A stretch of DNA of 57,687 nt from an uncultured Collinsella sp. (GCA_958348225.1 CATVYG010000012.1:1-57687); one strand, 5' to 3'. Shown: positions 18,656-27,724, counted from the first letter of the stretch. Numbers and translations: made by a program. Notes: generated by a model from the sequence alone, not told the origin.

Positions 18656-20161
18656 CTATTGAGGAAGCTCGATTTCGGCTTCCGACGGGATGCGGAAGTA
18701 GGTCTCGGTCCAGTCGGTGAGTTTGTGCTCGAGCTCGCGGGTGATGGCGCCGTCGAGCATGCGCCAGGTCCAGTTGCCGCCCAGTGTGGCAGGGGTGTTG
18801 ATGCGCGCCTCGTTGCCCAAGTTGAGCAGGTCCTGCATGGTGTAGATGCACGTGTCGCTCACGCTGGCTGCGATGGTTCGGTTGAGTGCGTCGGTGATAG
18901 GCTCGCCGGCCTGCTGATGGGTGTACAGGGCTGCCTGCTCGCGCTGACGCGGGGTGGCCGTTCCCTCAAACCAGCCGCGCGCCGTCTCGTTGTCGTGGGT
19001 GCCCACGTAGGCGACGGTGTTGGCGATGTAGTTATGCGGCAGGTAGTACGAGTTGGTGCCCTCAAAGGCAAACTGCAGGATCTTCATGCCGGGGAAGCCC
19101 GAGTTGTCGCGCATGTCGATGACGCCGGGGGTGAGGAAGCCCAGGTCCTCGGCGATGATGGGCAGCGTGCCGAGCTTTTCCTCGAGCGTCTTGAAGAACT
19201 TGAGGCCGGGACCCTGCGTCCACGAACCGTAGGACGAATCGGGCGAGGAGAACGGCACCTCCCAATAGGCCTCGAAGCCGCGGAAGTGATCCAGGCGGAT
19301 GACGTCGTACATGTCGAGGGCGGCGCGAATGCGGCCCTCCCACCAGGAGAAGCCGTCGGACTCCATGGCGTCCCAGTCGTAGATGGGGTTGCCCCAGTAC
19401 TGGCCGGTGGCCGAGAACTGGTCGGGCGGCGTGCCGGCGACGCTCACGGGATTGCCGGCGGCGTCGATCTTAAAGAGCTCAGGCGTCGCCCACATCTCGA
19501 CGGAGTCACGCGAGACGTAGATGGGCAGGTCGCCGATGATGAGAATGCCGCGCTCGTTGGCATAGGCCTTGAGGCGGCTCCACTGGCGATCGAAGAAGTA
19601 CTGCGTCATCTGGTGGTAGAGCATACGCGCCGGATGGTTGGCGCAGACCTTGGCGGAAGCCTCGCCGCGGGTGCGGAGCTCCGCGGGCCACTCCCAAAAC
19701 GCCTTGAGACCGCACTCCTCTTTGACGGTCATGAACTCACAGTAGGGGATGAGCCAGTCCTCGTTGGCCTGGATAAAGCCATCGAAATCGGCCGGCTTGT
19801 CGGCGGCAAAGCGCTCGGCGGCGCGGTCGAGAATCTGACGGCGGCCGCCAAAGATAGCACCGTAGTCGACATTGCTGGGGTCGGATCCCAGATACACGCC
19901 ATCGATATCGCGCTGCTCCAGATACCCTGCTTCGATAAGCTCGGCAAAGTCGATAAAGTTGGGGTTGCCAGCGCGGGCCGAGAACGACTGATAGGGCGAG
20001 TCGCCATAGCTGGTCGTCGTAAGGGGCAGAATCTGCCAGTAATGTTGTTTGCACGAGGCGAGAAAATCGACGAAGTCGTAGGCATTCCAGCCAAAGCCGC
20101 CGATTCCGTATGGTCCGGGCAGAGATGAGACGGGCATGAGGACGCCGCTTGCACGCTCCAT
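18656..20161 (-). CDS. malQ: 4-alpha-glucanotransferase (amylomaltase)
   Basis: A 501-residue GH77 enzyme. It starts with the family-typical SSLPGPYGIGGFG and contains IIGDLPIYVSRDS, VIRLDHFRGFEAYW (catalytic Asp region), IIAEDLG (acid/base Glu) and GTHDNET near the end. It transfers maltosyl units between maltodextrins, providing substrates long enough for the phosphorylase. The start at 20161 follows GGTGAG with good spacing; a TTG at 20176 is in frame. It is transcribed with glgP. An operator-like palindrome lies 100 bp upstream. Confidence 0.95.
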   Translation of the reverse strand: MERASGVLMPVSSLPGPYGIGGFGWNAYDFVDFLASCKQHYWQILPLTTTSYGDSPYQSFSARAGNPNFIDFAELIEAGYLEQRDIDGVYLGSDPSNVDYGAIFGGRRQILDRAAERFAADKPADFDGFIQANEDWLIPYCEFMTVKEECGLKAFWEWPAELRTRGEASAKVCANHPARMLYHQMTQYFFDRQWSRLKAYANERGILIIGDLPIYVSRDSVEMWATPELFKIDAAGNPVSVAGTPPDQFSATGQYWGNPIYDWDAMESDGFSWWEGRIRAALDMYDVIRLDHFRGFEAYWEVPFSSPDSSYGSWTQGPGLKFFKTLEEKLGTLPIIAEDLGFLTPGVIDMRDNSGFPGMKILQFAFEGTNSYYLPHNYIANTVAYVGTHDNETARGWFEGTATPRQREQAALYTHQQAGEPITDALNRTIAASVSDTCIYTMQDLLNLGNEARINTPATLGGNWTWRMLDGAITRELEHKLTDWTETYFRIPSEAEIELPQ

Positions 20162-20259
20162 GAATGCGCTCACCAACCTTCTTGTTGTGGGGTCGGCCTG
20201 CCGATGGGTGTGCAGTCCGCCTCCGATGTTCTGATTCGATACGCCTATTGTAAAACATG

Positions 20260-20271
20260 TTGTTTAAACAT
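20260..20271. promoter_or_regulatory. Operator-like palindrome 5 (malQ-glgP)
   Basis: TTGTTTAAACAT matches the consensus at 11 of 12 positions and sits inside a longer palindrome, ACATGTTGTTTAAACATGT. It lies about 100 bp upstream of malQ and links it to the GntR regulator near 10.4 kb. Confidence 0.65.
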
Positions 20272-20324
20272 GTACAGGCAAGATAAAAAGTTGGTCGATT
20301 TTCGGCGAATGGTTACATGCCATG

Positions 20325-20358
20325 AAAAAGCCCCGACCTCACATTGTGAGATCGGGGC
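20325..20358 (-). terminator. Terminator of galE
   Basis: On the minus strand GCCCCGATCTCAC/GTGAGGTCGGGGC is followed by TTTTTC. Confidence 0.9.
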
Positions 20359-20380
20359 AAGAGCGGTATGTAGGTTTTTG

Positions 20381-21442
20381 CTACTCGGCGTCGGCGAAGC
20401 CGTTGGGGTTGTGGCTCTGCCAGTTCCAGCTATCGCGGCACATGTCCGCGATGTCGTACTGGGCCTTCCAGCCCATCATGCGCTCGGCCTTGGAGGCATC
20501 GCACCAGTTGGCAGCGATGTCGCCGGCGCGGCGCTCGCGGATCACGTAGGGCAGCTCCTTGCCGCAGGCCTTGGAGAAGGCGGCGACGACCTCGAGCACC
20601 GAGGTGCCGGTGCCAGTGCCCAGGTTAAAGATCTCGACGCCGGTCTTGCCGTTCATCCAGTTGAGGGCGGCAACGTGACCAGAGGCCAGATCGCACACGT
20701 GGATGTAGTCGCGCACACCGGTGCCGTCGGGTGTGGGGTAGTCGTTGCCAAAGACCTGAACGGCCTCGAGCTTGCCCACGGCAACCTGCGCAACATAGGG
20801 CACCAGGTTGTTGGGGATACCCTTGGGGTCCTCGCCGATCAGGCCCGACGGATGGGCGCCGATGGGGTTGAAGTAGCGGAGCAGCACGACGTCCCACTCG
20901 GGGTCGGCGGTGTGAACGTCCATAAGGATCTGCTCGATCATCCACTTGGTCCAGCCATAGGGGTTGGTTGCGGGCTTCTTGGGGTCTTCCTCGGTGACAG
21001 GCGGGTTGTCCGGGTCGCCGTAGACGGTCGAGGAGCTCGAGAAGATGATGGACTTGCAGCCATGGTTGCGCATGACGTCGATGAGCACCAGGGTGTTTTC
21101 GATGTTGTTGTGGTAGTACTCGACGGGCTTGCTCACCGACTCGCCGACGGCCTTAAAGCCGGCGAAGTGGATGACGCGGTCGATCTGATGGGTGTCGAAG
21201 ATCTTGTTCATGGCCTCGCGGTCGAGCACGTTGGCCTCGTAGAAGGTGAGGTTCTTGGCAGCCTCTTCGCCCACGATGGTCTTGACGCGGTCGACGGCGA
21301 CGGCGCTGGAGTTGGAGAGGTCGTCGACGATGACGACCTGGTAGCCGCCCTCGAGCAGCTGAACGACGGTGTGCGAGCCGATAAAGCCGGCGCCACCGGT
21401 TACGAGGACGCAGGTGTCTTTGGGGTCGAGTGCTTTGGACAT
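20381..21442 (-). CDS. galE: UDP-glucose 4-epimerase
   Basis: A 353-residue short-chain dehydrogenase-type epimerase. The N-terminal NAD-binding motif GGAGFIGSHTVVQL lies near residues 17-30; the catalytic Ser region SSSSTVYG and the Tyr-x-x-x-Lys pair in NPYGWTKWMIEQ follow, then a C-terminal substrate domain. It interconverts UDP-glucose and UDP-galactose for galactose use (Leloir pathway) and cell-surface sugar synthesis. It is monocistronic, with its own terminator, and starts after TAGGAGACT. Confidence 0.96.
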   Translation of the reverse strand: MSKALDPKDTCVLVTGGAGFIGSHTVVQLLEGGYQVVIVDDLSNSSAVAVDRVKTIVGEEAAKNLTFYEANVLDREAMNKIFDTHQIDRVIHFAGFKAVGESVSKPVEYYHNNIENTLVLIDVMRNHGCKSIIFSSSSTVYGDPDNPPVTEEDPKKPATNPYGWTKWMIEQILMDVHTADPEWDVVLLRYFNPIGAHPSGLIGEDPKGIPNNLVPYVAQVAVGKLEAVQVFGNDYPTPDGTGVRDYIHVCDLASGHVAALNWMNGKTGVEIFNLGTGTGTSVLEVVAAFSKACGKELPYVIRERRAGDIAANWCDASKAERMMGWKAQYDIADMCRDSWNWQSHNPNGFADAE

Positions 21443-21709
21443 GTAGTCTCCTATCGAATCAGGAACACTTCTTCAGGGGAGTATAGCGCAGGCAGGGGCA
21501 CCCAAAATGTGCAGGGCAGGAAAAGCAGATGAACATGCTAACGTACTCATGGAAATGTTTGGCGTGGGCATACCCTCGACCTTGACGTTTGCATATGAGC
21601 CGCCGACCACACGGTTTGCTGCCGTTCGTGGAAATCGTTGGGATGCGCCGGATGTACGCTAATATGTATGAGTTGAGCGACATATAAATAAACATGTAAC
21701 GGAGTAGAT

Positions 21710-22918
21710 ATGTCACCAAACAGCGATTCCATCCTTTCCCAGGAGCTTTCGCGTCGCACTGCCCTCAAGGCCCTGTTCGGCGCAGCTTCTGCAGCCGTTC
21801 TTTTTGGTCTGCCCGCTCGCGCCCATGCTGCGGAGGCCACCAAGGAAACCACCGACAAGCTCAATGCGGCCCAGGCTCAGCTTGACGAGGTTCAGGCCCA
21901 GCTCGACAGCATCGCAAATGAATACGCGGCGCTGGCCAACAAGAACGCCCAGACCCTCAACGATATCGAGGGCGTACAGGGCCAGATTGACAGCACGCAG
22001 GCGCAGATTGACGAAAAGAAGGCCGAGCTCAAAAAGAAGCGCGGCGATCTTTCCGATCGCGTTTCCGCCAGCTATAAGTCGGGCGGCACCAACATCCTGT
22101 CGCTGCTGCTCGCCTCGGGTTCGTTTGAGGAACTCGTCGCCAATGCGCACTATGTTGAGAAGATCAACAAGAGTGACCGCGACGCCATCGAGGACATTCA
22201 GGCCATCCAGGAAGAGCTCGATGCGCAAAAGACCGAGCTTGAGTCGCAGAAGGCCGACTTAGAGAAGCTCAAGGACCAGCAGACTGCCCAGATGCAGGAC
22301 ATGCAGGCCAAGCAGCAAGAGGTCCAGACCGTGCTGAGCGGTCTTTCCGACGACGTCAAGGAGCTCATGGCTCAGCGCGATTCAGAGATTCTCGCTGCCG
22401 CCCAGGCCGAGGAGGCTGCCAAGAAGGCCGCCGCCGCTGCCGCGGCCGCCGCGAACAAGAACAATTCCTACTCGGGTGGTTCGAGCTCGGGTGGTGGATC
22501 GTATGCGCCCGGAACTCCGCAGCAGAATGCCGGCTCGGGCAAGCAGCAGGCCGTCGTCAACGCGTGCTACTCCACGCCTTCGCCGGGTCAGAACTGGTGC
22601 GCGGCGTGGGTTACCAATGTCTTCCGTAACGCCGGCGTTGGCTACTTTGGCGGTAACGCGTGCGATATGTTTAACGCCTGGTGCTATAGCTCCGACCGCT
22701 CGGCGCTGCAGGTGGGCATGATTGTTGCCGACTCATCGCATAGCGGCACCGGCATACCGGGCCTGATCTATGGCCACGTGGGCATCTACGTTGGCGGCGG
22801 CATCGTTATGAGTAACGAGGGCGCCATCACGTCGAGGTCGCTTGACTCGTTCATTGGGTTCTACGGCACTGGCTCTGGCGTGCGTTGGGGCTGGCTCGGC
22901 GGTATTGCGCTGTCGTAA
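21710..22918 (+). CDS. Exported coiled-coil NlpC/P60- or CHAP-like cell-wall hydrolase
   Basis: A 402-residue protein. Residues 1-42 form a Tat-like signal (SRRTALKALFG, then a hydrophobic stretch and AHAAE cleavage region). Residues 45-245 are a long coiled coil rich in Gln/Lys/Asp, as in CwlO or PcsB. An Ala-rich and then Gly/Ser-rich linker (about 240-265) leads to a C-terminal papain-like domain with candidate catalytic Cys-297 (NWCAAW) and His-356 (GHVGIYVG). Such proteins cut peptidoglycan peptides during growth or division, and the coiled coil usually keeps them off until an FtsEX-type partner activates them. Start follows ACGGAG. NlpC/P60 versus CHAP is not resolved. Confidence 0.85.
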   Translation: MSPNSDSILSQELSRRTALKALFGAASAAVLFGLPARAHAAEATKETTDKLNAAQAQLDEVQAQLDSIANEYAALANKNAQTLNDIEGVQGQIDSTQAQIDEKKAELKKKRGDLSDRVSASYKSGGTNILSLLLASGSFEELVANAHYVEKINKSDRDAIEDIQAIQEELDAQKTELESQKADLEKLKDQQTAQMQDMQAKQQEVQTVLSGLSDDVKELMAQRDSEILAAAQAEEAAKKAAAAAAAAANKNNSYSGGSSSGGGSYAPGTPQQNAGSGKQQAVVNACYSTPSPGQNWCAAWVTNVFRNAGVGYFGGNACDMFNAWCYSSDRSALQVGMIVADSSHSGTGIPGLIYGHVGIYVGGGIVMSNEGAITSRSLDSFIGFYGTGSGVRWGWLGGIALS

Positions 22919-22937
22919 CTGCGGCTTGAAGCTGGTT

Positions 22938-23068
22938 GGTCCGGGACTGCGGGCGAGGCATAAGGTTGCCTGCTCTACAGTCCTGCGCAAGACGAAGGCC
23001 ACATTAAGTGGCCTTCTTTGCGTGCGGAACTCGCGACCAACCTTATGCCTCGCCCGCAGTCCCGGACC
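22938..23068. repeat. Perfect long palindrome with conserved core (copy D)
   Basis: Perfect 31-bp inverted arms (22938-22968 and 23038-23068) enclose a 69-bp core (22969-23037) closely matching copy B's core on the opposite strand. The core contains GGCCACATTAAGTGGCC. It lies between converging genes, upstream of a bidirectional terminator. Confidence 0.85.
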
Positions 23069-23120
23069 TTCCGGGTTCAAAGCGCGATACACCGGACTGG
23101 TTGTCTGATATAAAGATGGC

Positions 23121-23149
23121 GAAGGCCCCTTTCGGGGCCTTCTTTTTAT
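23121..23149. terminator. Bidirectional terminator between the NlpC-like gene and murB
   Basis: GAAGGCCCC/GGGGCCTTC with loop TTTC and a T5 tract on the plus strand. It overlaps the murB stop codon. Confidence 0.85.
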
Positions 23150-24108
23150 AAAAATTCGCCGACTCGGTGGACTTCGGGTTCTAGGTCTACATCGAACTGC
23201 TCTTTGACGGTTGCTTGGATGTCGCGGATGAGTTCGTCGACGTCGGCTGCGGTGGCGTGGCCGGCGTTGACGATGAAGCCGCAGTGTTTTTCGCTCACCT
23301 GGGCGCCGCCGACGGCGTGGCCGCGCAGGCCGGCGTCCATGATGAGCTTGCCGGCAAAGTGGCCCTCGGGGCGCTTGAAGGTGGAGCCGGCGCTCGGCAT
23401 GTCGAGCGGCTGCTTGTCCTCGCGGCGCTGACGGTAGTCGTCCATGTCGGCCTTGATCATCGCGGCGTTGCCCGGGGCGAGATTGAAGGTGGCCGAAAGC
23501 ACGATGAAGCCGTCGTCGGCGATGCGGCTCTTACGATAGCCCAGATTGAGCTCGTCGACATCGAACTCGATGATGCTGCCGCTACCGCGGGTGCCGTCGT
23601 CGAGCATGCGAGCGGGCTTGTAGACGCGTACAGATTCCAGTACATCGGCCATGCAGGCACCGTAGGCGCCGGCGTTCATGTAGCAGGCGCCGCCGACCGA
23701 TCCGGGGATGCCCGAGATGGGCTCCATGCCGGTGAGGCAGGCTTCGGCGGCAGCCGCGGCGACATCGGAAAGCAAGGCGCCAGCTGCCGCCGTGACGCGC
23801 ATGCCATCGACGGTGATGTCGGAGAGACCTTTGCCCAGCGCCACGACGACGCCACGGATGCCCTTGTCGCCAACGAGCAAGTCGGAGCCGTTGCCTACGA
23901 TGGTGAGCGGTAGATCGCAGCGATAACAGGTATCGAGCGTGGCGACGAGGCCCTGCTCGGTGTCGGGCGTGACAAAGACATCGGCCGGGCCGCCGATCTT
24001 AAACGTGGTGTGCTCGCGCATGGGCTCGCTCATGAGTACGTTGTCCTCGCCGGCAACGCCGGCGAGCGCGCAAAGCAGGTCCTCGTTAAAAAAGTCGTTC
24101 TCGTGCAT
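23146..24108 (-). CDS. murB: UDP-N-acetylenolpyruvoylglucosamine reductase
   Basis: A 320-residue FAD enzyme that reduces UDP-GlcNAc-enolpyruvate to UDP-MurNAc in peptidoglycan synthesis. The FAD-binding part carries TFKIGGPADVFVTP and IVGNGSDLLVGDKGIRGVV; GIPGSVGGACYMNAGAYG is a family hallmark, followed by SAGSTFKRPEGHFAGKLI near the catalytic Ser. I choose the ATG at 24108, preceded by AAAAGGCGG, over a longer in-frame start at 24207, which would add residues not typical of the family. The gene ends inside a shared terminator. Confidence 0.95.
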   Translation of the reverse strand: MHENDFFNEDLLCALAGVAGEDNVLMSEPMREHTTFKIGGPADVFVTPDTEQGLVATLDTCYRCDLPLTIVGNGSDLLVGDKGIRGVVVALGKGLSDITVDGMRVTAAAGALLSDVAAAAAEACLTGMEPISGIPGSVGGACYMNAGAYGACMADVLESVRVYKPARMLDDGTRGSGSIIEFDVDELNLGYRKSRIADDGFIVLSATFNLAPGNAAMIKADMDDYRQRREDKQPLDMPSAGSTFKRPEGHFAGKLIMDAGLRGHAVGGAQVSEKHCGFIVNAGHATAADVDELIRDIQATVKEQFDVDLEPEVHRVGEFL

Positions 24109-24291
24109 ACGAATATCCGCCTTTTGGTGGTTGTTGTCATCAATCGATTGCAATATACCCCACCTGGACGGATTTGGTGCGCTGACGGCGATAAAACAGC
24201 CGTCCACCGGATTGGTAAAGTGTTTATCACCGAGGTAGATGGGCAGTCGCTATACTTTCAAGAGATTGCGCGTAAACCCGGAAGGAGCGAG

Positions 24292-25320
24292 ATGGCCAAC
24301 AAAGTCACCCTCAAGCAGATCGCCCAGGAGGTGGGGCTTTCCCCTTCGTCGGTCTCGCTTGTTCTCAATAATCGGCCCTGTCGCATCTCGGAAGAAAACC
24401 GCAAGCTCATCAAGGAGGTTGCGGCGCGCAACCACTATGTTCCTAACCAGATCGCGCGCAGCCTGGTCATGCGCGAGTCGCGCACACTGGGCCTTATCGT
24501 TCCCAATATCGAGAGTCGCTTTTTTGCCTCGCTTGCCGGCAGCTTGGAAAAGCGCTGCCGCGAGGACGGTTACGCGCTCTTTATTACCAGCTCGGGCGGA
24601 AGCGCCGATGACGATTTGGAACTGCTGCGCCAGCTGGTGACGCGCGGCGTCGACGGCGTCTTTCTGGTAGTGGGTGACGAGTTCTCCGACGATCGCGCCC
24701 TGCGCGAGGAAGTGAGCCATCTGCCCATTCCTGCCGTGATGGTCGACCGCGCCATTGAGGGCCTCGAGTGCGACAAGGTGATGTTCGACCACGAGATGGG
24801 TGGCTACATGGCCACTCGCTATCTGATCGAGCAGGGCCACCGTCGCATTGCCTGCTTGGTTAACGCGCGCCGTTCCAATACGGGGCGTAAGCGACTTGCC
24901 GGCTATGAGCGCGCGCTGCGCGAGGTTGGCCTGCCTATCGACGCACGTTTGGAGTTTGAGAGCGAGTACTACATTCCGAGTGCCTATGAGGCCTCGGAGG
25001 CGGTGCTCGCAACTGATGCCACCGCTGTGTTCGCAAGTTCGGATAACATCGCCCTCGGTCTGCTCAAGCGCTTGCACGAGATGGGGAAGAGCATCCCGGG
25101 CGATATCTCGGTGGTGAGCTATGACAACTCGGCGGCCGACGTTCTCTTTGAGCCGGCGCTGACCGCGATTGAGCAGGATCCTGGTGTCCTTGCGGAGCAT
25201 GCTTTTGGCTGCATGTCCAAGCGTCTTGCCGGTAGGGGCGGCAGGCGTGCCGAAGAGGTCGTCCTGGAGCCGGCGCTTATCGTTAAGGGCAGCGTGCTCG
25301 AGCTTACCGAATGTAGCTAA
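24292..25320 (+). CDS. LacI-family transcriptional regulator
   Basis: A 342-residue regulator from the ATG at 24292, preceded by GGAAGGAG. Residues 1-55 are a LacI helix-turn-helix and hinge (VTLKQIAQEVGLSPSSVSLVLNN), followed by a periplasmic-binding-protein-like sensor domain starting LGLIVPNIESRFFASL and ending near 342. It is divergent from murB with no sugar operon immediately attached, so its target and effector cannot be told from context. Confidence 0.93.
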   Translation: MANKVTLKQIAQEVGLSPSSVSLVLNNRPCRISEENRKLIKEVAARNHYVPNQIARSLVMRESRTLGLIVPNIESRFFASLAGSLEKRCREDGYALFITSSGGSADDDLELLRQLVTRGVDGVFLVVGDEFSDDRALREEVSHLPIPAVMVDRAIEGLECDKVMFDHEMGGYMATRYLIEQGHRRIACLVNARRSNTGRKRLAGYERALREVGLPIDARLEFESEYYIPSAYEASEAVLATDATAVFASSDNIALGLLKRLHEMGKSIPGDISVVSYDNSAADVLFEPALTAIEQDPGVLAEHAFGCMSKRLAGRGGRRAEEVVLEPALIVKGSVLELTECS

Positions 25321-25374
25321 GCGTACTTGTTTGTTTGCATAGATTGCATGCGGAGTGTCCGCTATTTGCCGGCG

Positions 25375-25447
25375 GGGCCGGGGTGCCTGCCTTGTTTTGA
25401 AAAGTGGGCTCCGCGAACTTCTCAAAACAAGGCAGGCACCCCGGCCC
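25375..25447. repeat. Perfect 26-bp inverted repeat with 21-bp core
   Basis: Arms 25375-25400 and 25422-25447 are perfectly complementary. The 21-bp core AAAGTGGGCTCCGCGAACTTC (in two parts AAAGTGGGCT and CCGCGAACTTC) loosely resembles a shortened form of the copy B/D core. No T tract follows, so it is not a plain terminator. Confidence 0.8.
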
Positions 25448-25568
25448 TCGTCCGTAAACTCTTCCGCTGGGCGAGCCATAGACGCCGCGTACCGATACGG
25501 TAAAGTGGCGGCTTGAAATTGGTGCTATATTCAGCTTGAGTTGTTTAATGCTAGTACGGGAGGGTGAT

Positions 25569-26060
25569 ATGGGGCTGTTCAAGAAGAAAAACCCGCAGGA
25601 TGCCTTTGATCCCGATGTGTTTACCATCACGGATACGATTTTGGACCCACCGCGGTTTACGTTTTTGCCGGCTATCTACCAGGATGCCACGCGCCGCAAG
25701 TGGGCCGTGCATCAGCGCGGCGGCGAGCCGAAGATTTTTGACTATGCGGATGTGCTGCAGTGCGAGATTGCCGAGACCGGAAATCCCGAGGATGTGCCGG
25801 AGCTCAGCAAACGCGAACTGGCTCAGCAGATTTTGATTAATCCAGCTCAGGCTACCAAAAACAACGCTGCCAAGCGTAATATGTGCCTTGGTATGGGTGT
25901 CATCGTTGTCGTGCAAACCGGCAAGGATGAGATTTCGAAGCTTGAGATTCCGGTGACCGCGGGCGAAGTCAAGCGAGACTCCGGCCTATATCGGTCGTAT
26001 CGGAACGTTGCGGAGCAGATCAAAGAAGCCTTCGACGCCATGAGGCGTCCGGAGCAATGA
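25569..26060 (+). CDS. Small soluble protein of unknown function
   Basis: 163 residues from the ATG at 25569, after GGGAGGGTGAT. It begins with a basic patch (MGLFKKKN) and has a middle beta-rich region containing VHQRGGEPKIFDYADV. A hydrophobic stretch GMGVIVVVQ lies near 120, probably a buried strand rather than a membrane helix. No family recognised. It ends 36 bases before a GntR gene on the same strand, so it may be co-transcribed with it. Confidence 0.7.
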   Translation: MGLFKKKNPQDAFDPDVFTITDTILDPPRFTFLPAIYQDATRRKWAVHQRGGEPKIFDYADVLQCEIAETGNPEDVPELSKRELAQQILINPAQATKNNAAKRNMCLGMGVIVVVQTGKDEISKLEIPVTAGEVKRDSGLYRSYRNVAEQIKEAFDAMRRPEQ

Positions 26061-26095
26061 TTCCTGCAGCATCAAGCAGTTGAGGAGTCTTGCCC

Positions 26096-26863
26096 ATGTC
26101 GAGTGAACCATATGCGATTCCGCCCAAAGACCGCGCCTTTGAGGGCATTCTTTGGTATATCAAACATTATGACCTGCAGGGTGGCGACCGGCTGCCCGCC
26201 GAGCGTGTGCTCTGTGAAGAGCTGGGCGTGTCGCGCACGGCGTTGCGTGCTGCGATCACGCGCCTTATTTCGTGCGGAACTTTGGAAAGCCGCCGCGGTT
26301 CGGGCACCTATGTGTGTCCTCCCAAACCGCTGAACATCTTTCAGGAAACATGGAACTATACGCAGGCGGTGGAGAGGGTTGGCTCAAAGTCGACCGCGCG
26401 CCTGGTTTGGTCCAAGGTCGTGTATGCCGATATCGATCTTGCCCAAAAAGCCCAGATCGACCTGGGCATGCCGCTCTTCTGCATTCGGCGCGTGCGTGTG
26501 GTCAACGGTTCCCCGGCATCGATCGAGACGGCTTACGTCAATCTGTCTTTGTGCCCCTCGCTTCCCGATCACGATTTTGAGCAGGAAAGCCTCTACGACG
26601 TTTTGCTCAAGGAGGGGAATGTCCATGTGACGCACGGCAAGGAGCATATTTCCATCAGCCGTCTGAACGCCGACGAGGCCAAGTTGCTGAATGCTCAGGA
26701 GGGCACGCCGGTGTTTTACAAGGCTTCGCACGAGCGCGACGAGACCGATGGCTTTGTCGAGTATTGCAAGTCCGTGATTCTGCCGACCAAGTATCGTTTT
26801 GCCGATAACGGCGAGGCAGACGGCGTTGCGACGAAGGTGGGTGTCGAATGGCTGATGCAGTAG
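26096..26863 (+). CDS. GntR/HutC-family regulator (first of tandem pair)
   Basis: A 255-residue protein. Residues about 10-75 hold the winged helix (LPAERVLCEELGVSRTALRAAITRL), and a UTRA-type ligand domain follows (about 90-245). The ATG at 26096 follows GAGGAG. The next regulator begins 16 bases before this stop codon, so the two are translationally coupled. The pair sits directly upstream of the mannose-type PTS and deglycase locus and is the likely source of its control. Confidence 0.9.
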   Translation: MSSEPYAIPPKDRAFEGILWYIKHYDLQGGDRLPAERVLCEELGVSRTALRAAITRLISCGTLESRRGSGTYVCPPKPLNIFQETWNYTQAVERVGSKSTARLVWSKVVYADIDLAQKAQIDLGMPLFCIRRVRVVNGSPASIETAYVNLSLCPSLPDHDFEQESLYDVLLKEGNVHVTHGKEHISISRLNADEAKLLNAQEGTPVFYKASHERDETDGFVEYCKSVILPTKYRFADNGEADGVATKVGVEWLMQ

Positions 26864-27561
26864 AAGACTTGCCGGTTTACAAACAAATTCGCCGCTGCAT
26901 TGCGGAGCGAATCGAGCGCGGCGACTACCCGACGGGCTCGATGATTCCGTCCGAAAACGAGCTGGCCGAGGAGTTTGGCACGACACGCCTGACAATCCGA
27001 AGCGCCATGGACGAGCTGGTCAAAAGTGGCCAGATTCGTCGCGTGCAGGGCAAAGGCGCCTTTGTGGGACACAAGTGGTTTGACGAGCACGAACGCAAGG
27101 GCGGCTTCCGCCAGTCGGTTTTGGCATCGGGCGCGACGCCGTCGGTGCGCATCCTGGCGCGCTCCAAACGCTACGCCGGCCCGTATTATGCCGACTTGTT
27201 TGGCATCGCCGAGGACGATCTGCTTTACTCGGTGCGCCGCCTCAACTGCATCGATGGTGAGCCCGTATCGATCGAGATGACACTGATTCCGTGCCTGCTG
27301 TTTCCGGGCATCGAAGACGTGGACATTTCGGTCTTCAGCCTGTTCGAGACCTACGATATGTTGGGACGCAAGCCAGATCAGTCGGTAGAGAAACTCGATA
27401 TCGAGGCGCTGGGCGCACGCGATGCGAGTTTGCTCAATCTTGAGCCGGGCGATCTGGCGCTCGTGCTGGAAGGCCTGACCTATGACTCGAGTGGGCAGGC
27501 AATCGAGCATGCCAAGTCTTTTACCCGCGGCGACGCCGGCGGATATACCTACAACTATTAG
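26848..27561 (+). CDS. GntR/HutC-family regulator (second of tandem pair)
   Basis: A 237-residue regulator: winged helix at about 5-70 (PSENELAEEFGTTRLTIRSAM) and UTRA domain at about 80-237, ending GDAGGYTYNY. It shares the fold with its neighbour but differs clearly in sequence, so it is not a recent duplicate. It overlaps the upstream gene by 16 bases and is followed by a terminator. It probably senses the substrate or phosphorylated product of the downstream PTS locus. Confidence 0.9.
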   Translation: MADAVEDLPVYKQIRRCIAERIERGDYPTGSMIPSENELAEEFGTTRLTIRSAMDELVKSGQIRRVQGKGAFVGHKWFDEHERKGGFRQSVLASGATPSVRILARSKRYAGPYYADLFGIAEDDLLYSVRRLNCIDGEPVSIEMTLIPCLLFPGIEDVDISVFSLFETYDMLGRKPDQSVEKLDIEALGARDASLLNLEPGDLALVLEGLTYDSSGQAIEHAKSFTRGDAGGYTYNY

Positions 27562-27567
27562 CGTCTA

Positions 27568-27602
27568 GAGCGTCCCTGCGCATGGCGGGGGCGCTCGTTT
27601 TT
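27568..27602 (+). terminator. Terminator after the tandem GntR genes
   Basis: An imperfect GAGCGTCCCTGC/GCGGGGGCGCTC stem is followed by GTTTTTA. Confidence 0.8.
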
Positions 27603-27675
27603 ACGGATATATGTCGCTTGACCGATGAGCGGCAAAAACTGACCGTCTACCGAGAGGGGAGGATGAAATCATAAA

Positions 27676-27724
27676 ATCGGTATTAAAAACGGCTAACCTG
27701 TAATCGTTCACTGGTATTAAGAAC
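27676..27724 (+). promoter_or_regulatory. Paired GGTATTA sites upstream of the first deglycase gene
   Basis: GGTATTA occurs at 27679 and 27713, 34 bp apart. The same pairing recurs upstream of the EIIC gene and of the second deglycase copy, so it is a candidate operator/promoter module for the locus. Confidence 0.55.
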
